Below are positions 63,714 to 64,000 of a stretch of 64,000 nt of DNA, in pieces; the first letter of the stretch is position 1; each line of letters begins with the position of its first letter. A program made the position numbers and the translations under genes. Source of the stretch: Flavobacterium profundi (GTDB lineage Bacteria; Bacteroidota; Bacteroidia; Flavobacteriales; Flavobacteriaceae); assembly GCF_006491645.1 (NCBI RefSeq), contig NZ_VDCZ01000002.1:186001-250000 (forward strand). The letters are read 5' to 3'. The notes under the pieces are model-generated. The model ran no database searches. It was not told the DNA's origin and saw only the letters and a program-made list of their open reading frames with translations.

Positions 63714-64000
63714 ACCGTTATATTTTCTAACAAACCATTCTGTTGCTAATAAACCGCAAATCAAAAGTAATAGCAATTTCCAATCTATTAAAGGTGTTTT
63801 TTTAAGAACTTCTTTTTGTACAGGAAGATAATTTGTGTCCTTGAGTAAAGACTGGATTAAATCTTCTGATTGATTCGGATAAAATAACTTCCCTGATGAA
63901 TGGCTCGCTAATTGTTCCAAACGCAAACGATCTGGATTGACAAATTGTTTTTCAATGTCAAACTCTAAAATTTCAAAGTTTCCAGAAAAAGTTTTTTTAG
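63705..64000 (-). CDS. C-terminal end of a vWA-type membrane protein (partial)
   Basis: The frame enters from the right edge and ends at the TAA complementary to 63705-63707, 97 residues visible. DIEKQFVNPDRLRLEQLASHS, a Pro-rich linker KTPLIDWK and one terminal membrane segment LLLLLICGLLATEWFVRKYNGLL match the ends of Bacteroidota proteins with N-terminal membrane segments and a vWA domain; the diagnostic part is outside the window. A TTG at 63926 is not the real start because the frame continues upstream. Its end overlaps the phosphotransferase gene by nine bases. Confidence 0.65.
   Translation of the reverse strand, partial: KKTFSGNFEILEFDIEKQFVNPDRLRLEQLASHSSGKLFYPNQSEDLIQSLLKDTNYLPVQKEVLKKTPLIDWKLLLLLICGLLATEWFVRKYNGLL

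Noticed and set aside
1..64000. CRISPR arrays, insertion sequences, tRNA or rRNA genes, prophage genes
   Set aside because: I saw no regularly spaced repeats, transposase or integrase motifs, cloverleaf-like tRNA sequences or rRNA blocks in the window.

Overview
The window is AT-rich DNA of a Bacteroidota bacterium, most likely a member of Flavobacteriaceae close to Flavobacterium. The reasons are SusC/SusD-type genes, many secreted proteins with C-terminal type IX secretion (T9SS) sorting domains, -7 promoter boxes of the TAnnTTTG type, long-form HisG, bifunctional HisB and HisIE, and DUF4861/DUF4266/DUF3570 proteins.

1-466 is the start of a cyclic-nucleotide-binding protein that runs off the left edge. 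684-32832 is one large pectin utilisation locus. The first block (713-10947, one strand, tight spacing) holds the complete cytoplasmic route: kduI, kduD, uxaC, kdgF-type cupin, kdgK, a truncated lacI-type gene, kdgA, a hexuronate MFS transporter, uxaB and uxaA. Unsaturated galacturonate goes through KdgF, KduI and KduD, saturated galacturonate through UxaC, UxaB and UxaA. Both meet at 2-keto-3-deoxygluconate and leave through KdgK and KdgA as pyruvate and glyceraldehyde-3-phosphate. A full-length LacI regulator (10984-12000) faces it across a bidirectional terminator. The second block is extracellular: GH28, a susC broken by one in-frame TGA, susD, a CE8 pectinesterase, a PL1 pectate lyase, a small non-catalytic T9SS protein, an esterase, a DUF4861 lipoprotein, a GH105, a PL10-CE8 fusion, a CE12 esterase and a PL9. 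Five copies of a palindrome with core TAATCGATTA stand before the five likely transcription units, so the whole locus reads as one LacI-type regulon.

32928-42237 holds ordinary genes: exported MsrA and MsrB, a leucine-rich T9SS protein, a small conserved protein, a YqaA/DedA-like membrane protein, a DUF3817 protein, an MscS channel, an acyl-CoA thioesterase, an OmpA-like porin, a DUF2461 protein and another T9SS protein. 42201-49598 (minus strand) is a complete hisGDCBHAFIE operon with a 19-residue leader peptide carrying five consecutive His codons and a classic attenuator.

49632-56328 (minus strand) has a VIT1/CCC1-type transporter and a heavy-metal RND efflux system in which the inner-membrane pump and the outer-membrane TolC-like channel are fused, preceded by a small frameshifted gene. 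56437-61470 (minus strand) is an operon of thioredoxin, ApbE flavin transferase, DUF4266 lipoprotein, DUF3570 barrel and an OmpR-type two-component system. Upstream of it, four TTAAG repeats occur exactly every 11 bp, which looks like the binding site of that response regulator, shared with a divergent LtaS-type sulfatase/phosphotransferase gene. The right edge cuts a vWA-type membrane protein.

The most notable points are the thioredoxin/ApbE/DUF4266/DUF3570 module with its 11-bp repeat array, the his attenuator with an extra 14-bp competing helix, the five-site pectin regulon, and three gene lesions (susC nonsense codon, truncated lacI, frameshifted efflux accessory gene).
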